Of a stretch of 64,000 bases of DNA, positions 43,537 through 54,249 are shown in pieces (within the stretch, counting starts at the first letter, position 1; each line of letters starts with the position of its first letter). The stretch spans positions 1-64,000 of the forward strand of contig NZ_JANHLK010000013.1 of the NCBI RefSeq assembly GCF_028682635.1, read 5' to 3'. The notes beneath the pieces are model-generated. The model did not search any database. It had not been told where the DNA came from and saw nothing but the letters and a program-made list of their open reading frames with translations. A program made the position numbers and the translations under genes. This DNA comes from Pseudomonas putida (GTDB lineage: Bacteria > Pseudomonadota > Gammaproteobacteria > Pseudomonadales > Pseudomonadaceae).

Positions 43537-43647
43537 CACCAACAATTCCATTCTCGGCGACTTCAGTGTTTGCGTATTCAGAACAATGCTGCGGGGATTT
43601 GAACCCAACGCAACCGAACTGTAGGAGCCAGCCTGCTGGCGATGGCG
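43537..43647. repeat. Right direct repeat flanking the RHS cassette
   Basis: Second copy of the 41724-41835 sequence, 111 bp, same orientation and again continuing into a REPIN arm. The two copies enclose the RHS gene and the oxidoreductase fragment. Confidence 0.85.
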
Positions 43648-43979
43648 TCGGGTCAGTCAACTCAGGTGGTGAAGCTGATGGCCTCATCGCCAGCAGGCTG
43701 GCTCCCACAGGGGATCTGTGGTGGCTGCAGGATTTGCGTACGACGGAGATCAAACTGTGGGAGCCAGCCTGCTGGCGATGGCGTCGGGTCAGTCAACTCA
43801 GGTGGTGAAGCTGATGGCCTCATCGCCAGCAGGCTGGCTCCCACAGGGGATCTGTGGTGGCTGCAGGATTTGCGTACGACGGAGATCAAACTGTGGAAGC
43901 CTGCTGGCGATGGCGGCGGGTCAGTCAGCTCAGGTGGTGAAGCTGATGGCCTCATCGCGAGCAAGCTTGCTCCTACAGG
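43619..43979. repeat. Three tandem REPINs, 136-bp period
   Basis: Copies begin at 43619, 43755 and 43891 with identical spacers (GGATCTGTGGTGGCTGCAGG, GCGTACGACGGAGATCAAA). The third is altered: its left arm has lost a few bases, and its right arm ends GCAAGCTTGCTCCTACAG, a different REP subtype. This suggests exchange with another REP. No gene is present. Confidence 0.9.
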
Positions 43980-43993
43980 TATTGTGGCGCTGA

Positions 43994-44704
43994 TCAGGCT
44001 TTCGACGGCAGCGGATACAGCTGTTCGTCGAACTGCGACAGTTTCGGAAACACCAGGGGCTGGTCGTCGCTCAGTTGTTGCAGGCGCTGGTCGTAATCGG
44101 CAAGGAATTGCTGGCGCGCCTCGTCGCTGATGTACGGCACATGCCAGGCCACGAATGGTTCCAGCACGTCGAAGCCGACATAGGCCAACGTCCCGCGCAG
44201 GATCGGCCGCAGCATGTCCTCCAACGGACCATGGATCGCCTCTTCACCGAACATGTGTTCACGGCCACCCAAGGTCACTGTGACCAACGCTTTTTTGCCG
44301 GCGAGCCCGCCCTGATCATAGAAACGCTTGCCGCCATAGCAAATCCCGGATACCAGTACCCGGTCAATCCAGCCCTTGAGTATCGCCGGGGTGGAGAACC
44401 AGAAGATCGGGAAGTTGAGGATCAACAGGTCGGCCCACAGCAGCTTGTCCAGTTCCGCCTGGATGTCCGCGGCCAGGGACTGGCTTTTCACCCCCAGGCG
44501 TTGTTCCAGGGCGTAGACCAGGTACTCGGGATTTTCCCGCGAGGAGAAGTCATCGGCGCTGGCCACCGGGTTCCAGTTCATTTTGTACAGGTCGCTGACC
44601 TGCACTTCGTGGCCCTGGGCTTGGAGGGTGGCAATCGCCTGGTCGCGCAAGGCGGCGGTGAACGATTGGGGCTCTGGGTGAGCGTGGACAATCAGTACTT
44701 TCAT
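43994..44704 (-). CDS. NAD(P)H-dependent quinone oxidoreductase (flavodoxin-like fold, NQO/MdaB type)
   Basis: A 236-residue flavoprotein. MKVLIVHAHPEPQSFTAAL is the phosphate loop of the Flavodoxin_2 family. NFPIFWFSTPAILKGWIDRV and TLGGREHMFGEEAIHGP are the flavin- and substrate-contacting segments. It reduces quinones by two electrons and protects from oxidative stress. It starts nine bases after the fused ATPase of the peptide transporter and is probably read as that operon's last gene. Confidence 0.88.
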   Translation of the reverse strand: MKVLIVHAHPEPQSFTAALRDQAIATLQAQGHEVQVSDLYKMNWNPVASADDFSSRENPEYLVYALEQRLGVKSQSLAADIQAELDKLLWADLLILNFPIFWFSTPAILKGWIDRVLVSGICYGGKRFYDQGGLAGKKALVTVTLGGREHMFGEEAIHGPLEDMLRPILRGTLAYVGFDVLEPFVAWHVPYISDEARQQFLADYDQRLQQLSDDQPLVFPKLSQFDEQLYPLPSKA

Positions 44705-44713
44705 GGTAATTCC

Positions 44714-46360
44714 TTAGACTTTTTCCAGCGTAGGGTTTGAATTCGGGGTAGCACGGCTGGCCAGCAAGCGGTCGAGCCAGTCGGGGTCCATTTGCGGTTC
44801 GGAGGAAAACAGCAATCCGGTGTAGTCCTGATGCGGTGGGGTGAAAATAGCACTGCGCGAGCCATGATCCACCACCCTGCCCCGTTGCATCACCAGCACT
44901 TCGTCGGCGATCGCCCGCACGGTGGCAACGTCATGGGTGATGAACAGGTAGGCCACGCCGAGCTGTTGCTGAATGCGGTTGAGCAGCTTGAGCACGCCTT
45001 CGGCCACCAGCTGATCGAGGGCCGAGGTGACTTCGTCGCAGATGATCAGCTGCGGATCGGCCGCCAGGGCCCGGGCAATGCAGATCCGCTGTTTCTGCCC
45101 GCCGGACAATTCACGGGGCTGACGCTCCATGAAGGTCGCCGGGTCCAGCTCAATCATTTCCAGCAGCTCGGCGACCCGCGCACGCATGGCTTTGCCCTTG
45201 AGCCCGAGATAAAAGGTCAGCGGCCGGCCGATGATGTCGACGATGCGCTGGCGTGGGTTCAGCGCCGTGTCGGGGATCTGATAAATCATCTGGATGCGCC
45301 GCAGTTGCTCCTTGCTGCGTTGGCGGAAGTCCGCTGGCAGCAGTTGGCCGTCATACAGCACCTCGCCGTAAGTAGGCGGCAGCAAGCCGGTAATCAGTCG
45401 CGCGGTGGAGCTTTTGCCGCTGCCGGATTCGCCGATGACCGCCAGGGTCTGGCCACGATACAGCTTCAAGGAAACGTCGTGCAGCACCGGTTGATGACCG
45501 TAACTGGCGCAACTCTGGCGCAACTCCAGAAGCGGTTGCTCCTGCTGTGGCAACGCCTTGGGTTCGGTGCGGAAACTGCGCACCGCCCATAACGACTTGG
45601 TGTAGTCCTCCTGCGGGTCACCGAGCATCTTGCGGGTCTCGGCCTCTTCCACCAGCTTGCCATGGCGCAGCACCATGATGCGGTCGGCCATCTGCGCCAC
45701 CACCGCGAGGTCGTGGCTGATGTAGATCGCCGCACTGCCGTAGGTCTTCACCGCATCGCGAATCGCTGCCAGCACCTCGATCTGGGTGGTGACGTCGAGG
45801 GCGGTGGTCGGTTCGTCGAAGATGATCAGGTCCGGGTGGCAGGCCATCGCCATGGCAGTCATGACCCGCTGCAACTGGCCGCCGGAGACCTGATGCGGGT
45901 AACGCTGGCCGATCTGTTCGGGGTTGGGCAAGCGCAGCACGCGATACAACTCCACAGCCTCGCGCATGGCCTGTTCGCGGCTGATGCCGCCGTTTTTCAC
46001 CGCCGTCTCGACATGTTGATCGATCAGGCGGTGAGCCGGATTGAACGAAGCCGCGGCACTTTGCGCGACGTAGGCGATGCGCAAACCGCGCAACTTGCGC
46101 AGGGCTTCGGGCCTGGCCTTGAGCAGGTCGATGCCGTCGAAATGCACGGTACCGCCGGTAATCTTGCAGCCGTCGCGGGTATAGCCCATGGCGGACAGGC
46201 CGAGGGTCGATTTGCCCGCCCCCGATTCGCCGATCAGCCCCAGCACCTCACCGCGTTGCAGGGTCAAGTCGATGCCCTTGATCAACGGATGCCAGGCGTC
46301 CTCGTAGTGGCCTTCGATGTGCAGGTTGCGGATTTCCAGCAAGGGTTTGGAGGTCGTCAT
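44714..46360 (-). CDS. Dipeptide/oligopeptide ABC transporter, double ATPase (DppD-DppF fusion)
   Basis: A 548-residue cytoplasmic protein with two complete ATPase domains. The first has Walker A GESGAGKST, signature VSGGQLQRVM and Walker B LIIFDEPTTALD. The second has GESGSGKSS, LSGGQKQRIC and LIICDEVTSALD. One polypeptide thus replaces the usual DppD/DppF pair, as in YejF-type systems. The ATG at 46360 is preferred because AAGGA lies nine bases upstream. It is preceded by the two permease genes with gaps of two or three bases. Confidence 0.92.
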   Translation of the reverse strand: MTTSKPLLEIRNLHIEGHYEDAWHPLIKGIDLTLQRGEVLGLIGESGAGKSTLGLSAMGYTRDGCKITGGTVHFDGIDLLKARPEALRKLRGLRIAYVAQSAAASFNPAHRLIDQHVETAVKNGGISREQAMREAVELYRVLRLPNPEQIGQRYPHQVSGGQLQRVMTAMAMACHPDLIIFDEPTTALDVTTQIEVLAAIRDAVKTYGSAAIYISHDLAVVAQMADRIMVLRHGKLVEEAETRKMLGDPQEDYTKSLWAVRSFRTEPKALPQQEQPLLELRQSCASYGHQPVLHDVSLKLYRGQTLAVIGESGSGKSSTARLITGLLPPTYGEVLYDGQLLPADFRQRSKEQLRRIQMIYQIPDTALNPRQRIVDIIGRPLTFYLGLKGKAMRARVAELLEMIELDPATFMERQPRELSGGQKQRICIARALAADPQLIICDEVTSALDQLVAEGVLKLLNRIQQQLGVAYLFITHDVATVRAIADEVLVMQRGRVVDHGSRSAIFTPPHQDYTGLLFSSEPQMDPDWLDRLLASRATPNSNPTLEKV

Positions 46361-46362
46361 GT

Positions 46363-47190
46363 TCAGCATTCCTTGAGGCCGCTGGATTTGTGCAGCATCC
46401 AGTCGACGACGAAGTTGACGCTGACCGTGATCAGCGCCACGGCCAGGGCGGGCAGTAATGGACTGATGTCGCCGAAAGTGATCAACACGGCGTTGTCGCG
46501 CACCATGCTGCCCCAGTCGGCGGTGGGCGGCTGGATGCCCAGGCCGAGGAACGACAGCGCACTGATGAACAGGAACACGAAGCAGAACCGCAGGCCGAAT
46601 TCGGCAATCAGCGGCGCCGCCGCGTTGGGCAGTACCTCGCGGGTCACCAGCCAGTACAGGCCTTCACCGCGCAGGCGCGCAGCCTCGACGAAGTCCTGCA
46701 CCACCACGTTCATCGCAACGGCGCGGGACAGGCGAAACACCCGGGTCGCATCCAGCAGCGCGATCACCAGCACCAGCGACGTCGCGTTGGTGCCGACCAC
46801 ACTGAGAATCAGCAAGGCAAAAATCAGTTGTGGAATGGCCATCAGGATGTCCACCACCCGCGACAGCCCCTGGTCGATCGCACCGCCCTTGATCGCCGCA
46901 ATCAGGCCGCAGGTGCCGCCCAACAGGAACGCCAGCACCGTGGTCAGGAAGGCAATGCCCAAGGTGTTGCGCGCGCCATAGACCAGGCGGCTGAACATGT
47001 CGCGTCCCAGGTTATCGGTGCCCAGCAGGAACTGCCCACCCCACGGTGCGAAGCCCTCGCCCACCACCTGGGTTTCGCCAAACGGTGCGAGGACCGGGGC
47101 AAACAACGCCACCAGGATGTACACAACGATCACCAGCAAGCCGAACTGCGCACTCAGCGGCGCCCGGAGCAAAGTTTTAAGCAGGCTCAT
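46363..47190 (-). CDS. Peptide-type ABC transporter permease (DppC-like)
   Basis: A 275-residue permease with an N-terminal helix (LVIVVYILVALFAPVL), the OppC-type FLLGTDNLGRDMFSRLVYGAR (in two parts) and the EAA loop VVQDFVEAARLRGEGLYWLV. It pairs with the DppB-like protein encoded three bases upstream. Confidence 0.92.
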   Translation of the reverse strand: MSLLKTLLRAPLSAQFGLLVIVVYILVALFAPVLAPFGETQVVGEGFAPWGGQFLLGTDNLGRDMFSRLVYGARNTLGIAFLTTVLAFLLGGTCGLIAAIKGGAIDQGLSRVVDILMAIPQLIFALLILSVVGTNATSLVLVIALLDATRVFRLSRAVAMNVVVQDFVEAARLRGEGLYWLVTREVLPNAAAPLIAEFGLRFCFVFLFISALSFLGLGIQPPTADWGSMVRDNAVLITFGDISPLLPALAVALITVSVNFVVDWMLHKSSGLKEC

Positions 47191-47193
47191 GGT

Positions 47194-48153
47194 CTACCCC
47201 TTTGGATGCATCAGACGTGGGTTGCTGGCAATCGACAGCACGTCGGCGCTGGTATTGAGCAGGATGTAAGTCGCGGCAAAGATCAGGCTGCAGGCCTGCA
47301 CCACCGGGATGTCGCGCTTGGCCACCGAGTCCACCAGCAACTGGCCGAGGCCCGGATAGACAAACACCACCTCGACCACCACCACGCCGACCACCAGGTA
47401 CGCCAGGTTCAGCGCCACCACGTTGACGATCGGTGCCAGCGCATTGGGCAAGGCATGGCGGAAAATGATCCGCGACTGGCTGATGCCCTTGAGCCGGGCC
47501 ATTTCGATGTAGGGGCTGGCCAGCAGGTTGATCAGCGAGGCGCGGGTCATGCGCATCATCTGCGCGATCACCACCAGGCTCAGGGTCGCCACCGGCAGCA
47601 CCGAGCGCTCCAGTACCTCGCCCAGCGAGGCGTTCGGCGAGAGATTGGAAATGCTCGGGAACCAGTTGAGCTTCACCGCGAACACCAGGATCAGGATGTA
47701 GGCGACGAAGAACTCGGGGAACGACACCGCGCTCAGGGCCGAGGTGTTGAGCAGGCGGTCGAACCAGCTGTTGCGATACAAGGCCGCGAGCATCCCCAGC
47801 AATAAGGCCAGCGGCACCGAGACCATGGCCGCCAGCAAGGCCAGGCTGAAGGTGTTGCCCAGGCGATTGCCGACCAGATCGGCGATCGGCCGCTGGTTGG
47901 CCAGCGACACGCCCAGGTCACCGTGCAGCAATTGCCAGATCCAGTGACCGAAACGGGTCAGGGGCGGCAGGTCCAGGCCCAGTTGCGCACGGTAGGCCGC
48001 CACGGTTTCCGGGGTGGCGGACTGGCCGAGCATGGCCTGGGCGATATCGCCCGGGAGCAGGCCGACGGCGAGGAAGATGATGACTGAAACGGCGAACAGC
48101 GATAACAGGCCTAATGCCAGGCGCTGCCCTAATAGCTTGAAAATACTTCTCAT
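47194..48153 (-). CDS. Peptide-type ABC transporter permease (DppB-like)
   Basis: A 319-residue permease starting MRSIFKLLGQRLALGLL. LPGDIAQAMLGQSATPE is the periplasmic segment of OppB/DppB and ASPYIEMARLKGISQSRIIF is the EAA loop. The frame runs upstream through a REPIN, but the family start is the ATG at 48153. Confidence 0.92.
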   Translation of the reverse strand: MRSIFKLLGQRLALGLLSLFAVSVIIFLAVGLLPGDIAQAMLGQSATPETVAAYRAQLGLDLPPLTRFGHWIWQLLHGDLGVSLANQRPIADLVGNRLGNTFSLALLAAMVSVPLALLLGMLAALYRNSWFDRLLNTSALSAVSFPEFFVAYILILVFAVKLNWFPSISNLSPNASLGEVLERSVLPVATLSLVVIAQMMRMTRASLINLLASPYIEMARLKGISQSRIIFRHALPNALAPIVNVVALNLAYLVVGVVVVEVVFVYPGLGQLLVDSVAKRDIPVVQACSLIFAATYILLNTSADVLSIASNPRLMHPKG

Positions 48154-48201
48154 CGTGCGGTTCCTTGAAATGGGCACGTCTTCGAATTCTGCGAATTCCC
48201 C

Positions 48202-48294
48202 CTGTAGGAGCTGGCTTGCCAGCGAAAGCGGTAGGTCATCCAACATCAATGTTGCCTGTACCGACGCCTTCGCTGGCAAGCCAGCTCCTACAGG
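48202..48294. repeat. REPIN between binding-protein and permease genes
   Basis: Arms CTGTAGGAGCTGGCTTGCC and GGCAAGCCAGCTCCTACAG flank a centre with CCAACATCAATGTTGCC. As in the ABC operon at 34 kb, the REPIN sits between the binding-protein gene and the permeases. Confidence 0.88.
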
Positions 48295-48304
48295 GATCTT
48301 GGAA

Positions 48305-49906
48305 TTACGCCTGCCACCAGCGCTCGATGACGCGCAAACCGTCGAGCTCACCGTAAGGCGCGGTCTGTCCGCCGTGTGCCACCTTGTTCGAACGCGCCGC
48401 CACCGAGCTTGCGAACAACGGCACGATCGCCCCGCCGTCATCGCGGCACAGCGCCTGCATTTCGTTGTACATCTCGCGGCGCAGCGGCTCGTTCATTTCG
48501 CCCCGGGCGGCGTTGAGCAGTTGGTTGAAACGCGGGTTGTCCCAATGGGTTTCGTTCCATGCCGCGCCCTTGGCGTAGCCGATGCTGAACATGCGGTCGG
48601 CGGTCAGGCTGCTGTACCAGAACGAGGTGGTGAAGGGTTGCTTCATCCAGACGTTGGAGAAGAAACCGTCGGCCGGCTCGCGCACCACGTCGATGTCGAT
48701 CCCCGCCGCACGGGCCTGCTCCTTGAACAGCACTGAGGCATCGACTGCCCCGGTGTACGCCGCGTCGGAGGCCTGCAGGCGGACCTTGAGCGAATCCAGG
48801 CCGGCCTGCTTCAGGTGAAAGCGCGCCTTGTCCGGATCGTAGGTACGTTGCTCCAGCGCCGTGTTGATGAAGCGGCTGCCGGGCTGGATCGGGTGATCGT
48901 TGCCCACCAGGCCATAGCCGTACAGCACCGACGCCAGCAGGGTTTCGCGGTTGATCGCGTGCTTCATCGCCAGGCGCACATCGTTGTTCTGGAACACCTG
49001 GCTATCGGTGAGCATCGGGAAGGTGTAGTGCTGGGCGCCTTTGGTTTCTTCGATCACCAGGTTCGGGTTGCGCTTGAGCAGCGCCACGGTCTTGAGGTCG
49101 ACCTTGTTGATCACGTCTACCTGGCCCGTGACCAACGCGTTGATTCGCGCGGCGCCATCGCCGATCGCGACCAGCTCGGCGCCAGCGAAGTGCGCCCGCC
49201 CGGCTTTCCAGTAATCCGGGCTGCGTTCCAGGGTCATGCGCACACCCGGCTCGAAGTCCTTGAGACGATAACCGCCGGTGCCGACGCCGGCTTGCCAGTC
49301 CGGCACGCCGTCCTTGCTCGGCATGATCACCAGATGGTAATCGGCGACCACGTAGGTGAAGTCGGCATTGCCCGAATGCAGCTCGAACACCACGCTGTCA
49401 CTGCCGTTGGCGCTGACCTTGGCCACATCGCCCAACACGGTCTTGGCCGCCGAGCTGGATTTTTCTCCGAGGTGATGCTGGATCGAGGCGACCACATCGT
49501 CGGCGGTCAGGGTCTTGCCGTTGTGGAAGGTCACACCCTGGCGCAACTTGAAGGTCCAGACGCGTGCGTCGGGGGTTGAGGTCCAGCTTTCAGCCAGTTC
49601 GGGGATGGCCGAGCCGTCTACGGCGATTTCAGTCAGGGTGTTATAGATCGCCGAGAAGCCGACGAAGGTGAAGGTGTCGACCCAGGAGCCGGGGTCTTTC
49701 GAGTCGGTGGTGCTGGCACCCGCCAGGCCCAGGCGCAGCACGCCGCCGGGTTTCGGTGTCGACTCGGCGGCCATGGCGCCAAACGGCAGGCCCATGGAGA
49801 ACGCTCCGGCCACCGCCGCAGCTGCCGCGCTGTACTTCAGGAAGTCTCTGCGCGGGAAACTGAATTCTTGGTTCGCTTGAGTAATCTTGTTTTTGTTATC
49901 GCTCAT
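48305..49906 (-). CDS. Peptide/opine-type ABC transporter substrate-binding protein (SBP_bac_5) with Tat signal
   Basis: A 533-residue periplasmic protein of the DppA/OppA family. It carries VWTFKLRQGVTFHNGKTLTADDV and a C-terminal lobe with the ADRMFSIGYAKG region. The N-terminus has a twin-arginine motif (FPRRDFLKYS, residues 17-26) and the hydrophobic stretch AAAAAVAGAFSMGLPFGAMA, so it is exported folded by Tat. GGGG lies eight bases before the ATG at 49906. The ligand may be a peptide or another bulky amino compound related to the catabolic genes upstream. Confidence 0.9.
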   Translation of the reverse strand: MSDNKNKITQANQEFSFPRRDFLKYSAAAAAVAGAFSMGLPFGAMAAESTPKPGGVLRLGLAGASTTDSKDPGSWVDTFTFVGFSAIYNTLTEIAVDGSAIPELAESWTSTPDARVWTFKLRQGVTFHNGKTLTADDVVASIQHHLGEKSSSAAKTVLGDVAKVSANGSDSVVFELHSGNADFTYVVADYHLVIMPSKDGVPDWQAGVGTGGYRLKDFEPGVRMTLERSPDYWKAGRAHFAGAELVAIGDGAARINALVTGQVDVINKVDLKTVALLKRNPNLVIEETKGAQHYTFPMLTDSQVFQNNDVRLAMKHAINRETLLASVLYGYGLVGNDHPIQPGSRFINTALEQRTYDPDKARFHLKQAGLDSLKVRLQASDAAYTGAVDASVLFKEQARAAGIDIDVVREPADGFFSNVWMKQPFTTSFWYSSLTADRMFSIGYAKGAAWNETHWDNPRFNQLLNAARGEMNEPLRREMYNEMQALCRDDGGAIVPLFASSVAARSNKVAHGGQTAPYGELDGLRVIERWWQA

Positions 49907-49959
49907 TGCATTGCCCCTGATCAAAAACTAATGGAATACCGGTTCAACACCACGCAAGA

Positions 49960-49979
49960 CACCGGGCCAAGGCCCGGTG
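49960..49979. terminator. G+C-rich hairpin between aldehyde dehydrogenase and ABC binding protein
   Basis: CACCGGGCC (49960-49968) and GGCCCGGTG (49971-49979) are perfect complements. On the minus strand the stem is followed by TCTTGCG, a poor U-tract. It may partly end the aru transcript before the transporter genes. Confidence 0.5.
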
Positions 49980-50004
49980 CGCATAACCTTTGAATCGCCA
50001 ACAG

Positions 50005-51412
<1,408 letters not shown>

Positions 51413-51420
<8 letters not shown>

Positions 51421-52603
51421 GCAGCTGAGCCTCCATCAGTTCATGGGCACAACGGGCGATGCGCTGACAGGCATCGCGCAGCGGACCGGCGCCGACCACC
51501 AGGCCGAGGCGAATGTGCCCGGCCGCACTCGGCCCGAAGGCTTCACCGGCCAGTACCGAAACACCGTGGCGATCGAGCAGACGGTCGGCAAATGCCTGGG
51601 CGCTGAGCCCGGTTTCGCGGATATCGACCATCACGAACATCCCGCCATCGGGCTTCAGGGCGCGCACGCCCGGGCAATCGGCCAGGGATTCACACACCAG
51701 GTCGCGGCGCTGGCGATAGGCTTCGCGCATGGCGTCCAGTTCCGGCAAGTTGCTTTCCAGCGCCACCACGGCGGCGTCCTGGACGAAGTCGGGCGAGCCG
51801 TAGAGCATGCACAGCGCGAGGTTTTCCAGGTGCGCGGTCAGGGACGGCGACGCCACCACCCAACCGACGCGCCAACCGGTCATGGCGTGGGATTTCGACA
51901 GGCTGTTGAGGGTCGCGGTGCGCTCGGCCATGCCCGGCAGGCTCGCCGGGCTGACGTGTTCGCCCTCGAACAGCAGCTCGCTGTAGACCTCATCGGAAAT
52001 CAGCCACAGGTCGTGGGCGATGCACAGTTCCGCCAAGGCTTGCCAGGTGCTGCGCGGCAGGCTCGCGCCCGACGGGTTGTGCGGACTGTTCAGCGCCAGT
52101 GCACGGGTACGCGGGGTGATGCGGGCGGCGACGTCTTCCGGCAGTACCCGGAAACCGTTCTCGGGACGCACCGGCACCGGCACGACCTTGGCGCCGCATG
52201 CGCCGAACACCGCTTCGTAAGTGACGTACATCGGCTCGGCGACTATCACTTCATCGCCGGGATTGAGCACGCACTGGGCGACGCAGAACAACGCGCATTG
52301 CGCCCCGGCCAGCACCGTGACCTCATCGGCCGAAACGACCTGGCCGCTGCGCTTCTGATGACGCCGGGCGATGGCTTCGCGCAAAGCGCGCTTGCCGCGT
52401 ACATCAGCGTAATGGGTGTTGCCGGCCAGCAGGCTATCGATCGCCCCCTGGACGATGGGTTGTGGCGTGTCGAAATCCGGGTCGCCCACGGACAGCAGCA
52501 GGATGTCTTCGCCCTGCTCGCGCAATGCCAGCGCGCGGTAGTGAATATCCCAGGCGGCGGCGCCGTCACCGGCGATTCGTTGCGTCAGATCGGAAAAGCG
52601 CAT
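51413..52603 (-). CDS. aruH: Arginine:pyruvate transaminase AruH
   Basis: A 396-residue fold-type I PLP aminotransferase, the length of P. aeruginosa AruH. LNSPHNPSG and ISDEVYSELLF hold the pyridoxal ring, SLSKSHAMTGWRVGW contains the Schiff-base lysine, and the complete C-terminal domain is present. AruH moves the amino group of L-arginine to pyruvate, giving 2-ketoarginine and alanine. The identity rests on its position after aruI and the aruRS regulators. It is 29 bases downstream of aruI. Confidence 0.87.
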
Positions 52604-52631
52604 GGCCCTACTCCCTCTAAAAAGTTGAACG

Positions 52632-54239
52632 TCAGCGAACGCAGGCGTGCTTGAGTTCGATCAGGGTGACCCCGTTGCGCTTGAAGCCCAGGCGCAGGTC
52701 GGTTTGCAGTTCCGCGAGGTTCTGCGGCTGGGTCACGGTGCAACCGAAGGCGCGGCCAAGGGCGGCGAAATCCGGATTGCGCGGCAGTACGCCGATCGGC
52801 TCGATGTCCAGGCCAAGCATGTCGTCGCGGATCTGCCCCAGGGCGTCGTTGTTCCACAGCAGCACCACCAGCGGGCTATCCAGCTCCTCGACCGCGGTGG
52901 CCAGTTCCTGCGCGGTGTAGAGGAAACCGCCATCGCCCACCAGCACCAGGCCTGGCCGTTGCGGTGCACCGAACTTGGCGCCGATACCGGCCGGCAAGCC
53001 GTAGCCCAAGGTGCCGTAACCGGTCGGGTGCAACCAGCTGCGGGTGGCCTGGCTGGCGAAGGCGTAGTTGCCGGTGTAGGCCAGCTGGGTCATGTCGGTA
53101 CTGATGAAGGCGTCTTGCGGCAGTTCGGCAGCGATGCGATCAAGGATGGCTTGATGGATCAACTGCAACGAGCCATGGCTGGCCTTGACCGCTTCATGCA
53201 ATGCGGCGACCGAGGCAACCGCTGCGCTGGCATCCCGTACATCGTTTGGCAGACGCTCCAGCAAACCGCTGAGGGTTTGTTGTGCATCACCCTGCAACGC
53301 CACCGTACAGGGGTAGAAATCGTTGAATTTGCGCGGATCGATATCCACACGCAGGAGTTCAGCGTTGAGCGGCAGGCGCTCGCGCCAGTAATCGGTATCG
53401 GCCATTTCGGTGCCGACCGCCAGCACCACGTCGGCTTCGGCGATCAAGTTCCAGCCCGGCTCTACGCACAGGGACGAACCGGCATTGAGCGACGCGTCGG
53501 GTGGCAACAGGCCCTTGCCGGCAACGCTGGTGAACAGCGGCGCGGCCAGTCGAGTGCTGAGTTCATTCAGTTCTTTCGCCGCATTCAAGGCACCACCACC
53601 GGCGATGATCATCGGACGTTTTGCGCCGTTGAGCTTGGCCACGGCTTGATCCAGTGCAGTGGCGGACGCCGGACCACGCCCCGGACGACGCACCACGTCA
53701 TTGCTCCAGTCTCGCGCCACGGGTGCCGACAACACGTCCAGCGGCACCGAAATATGCACCGGCCGTGGACGCTCGCTGTCGAACACTGCATAGGCACGGG
53801 CGATCAATTGCGGCAGGTCTTCGGCGGTCAAGGCGACGGCGGAGAACGCGGTGATCGGCGCGGTCATGGCGCGCTGGTCCTGGCACTCGTGCAGGATGCC
53901 CCAGCCCTTGCCGAGGCTGGCGGTGTGGTTGACGCTGGAAATCACCAGCATTGGAATCGAGTCGGCATAGGCCTGGCCGATACCGGTGGCGGCGTTGGTC
54001 ACGCCGGGGCCGGTGATGACGAAGCACACCCCGGGTTTGCCACTGACCCGGGCATAGCCGTCGGCCATGAAACTGGCGCCCTGTTCATGGCGGGTCAGCA
54101 CGTGGCGAATGCCGCTACCGGGCAGGCCGCGATACAGCTCAAGGGTGTGCACGCCGGGAATGCCGAACACGGTATCGACACCGTAGTTGGCCAGCAGACG
54201 CACCAGCGCCTGGCCACCGGTCAAGGTTTTGTCTTGCAT
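52632..54239 (-). CDS. aruI: 2-Ketoarginine (5-guanidino-2-oxopentanoate) decarboxylase AruI
   Basis: A 535-residue thiamine-diphosphate enzyme. The N-terminal domain has the catalytic Glu in HVLTRHEQGASFMADGYARV and GPGVTNAATGIGQAY. The C-terminal ThDP/Mg site is GDGGFLYTAQELATAVEEL followed by NND. Within the acetolactate-synthase family, the aruH neighbour points to AruI, which decarboxylates 2-ketoarginine to 4-guanidinobutyraldehyde. The ATG at 54239 has TGAGGA upstream. Confidence 0.87.
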   Translation of the reverse strand: MQDKTLTGGQALVRLLANYGVDTVFGIPGVHTLELYRGLPGSGIRHVLTRHEQGASFMADGYARVSGKPGVCFVITGPGVTNAATGIGQAYADSIPMLVISSVNHTASLGKGWGILHECQDQRAMTAPITAFSAVALTAEDLPQLIARAYAVFDSERPRPVHISVPLDVLSAPVARDWSNDVVRRPGRGPASATALDQAVAKLNGAKRPMIIAGGGALNAAKELNELSTRLAAPLFTSVAGKGLLPPDASLNAGSSLCVEPGWNLIAEADVVLAVGTEMADTDYWRERLPLNAELLRVDIDPRKFNDFYPCTVALQGDAQQTLSGLLERLPNDVRDASAAVASVAALHEAVKASHGSLQLIHQAILDRIAAELPQDAFISTDMTQLAYTGNYAFASQATRSWLHPTGYGTLGYGLPAGIGAKFGAPQRPGLVLVGDGGFLYTAQELATAVEELDSPLVVLLWNNDALGQIRDDMLGLDIEPIGVLPRNPDFAALGRAFGCTVTQPQNLAELQTDLRLGFKRNGVTLIELKHACVR

Positions 54240-54249
54240 GTTCAGGTCC

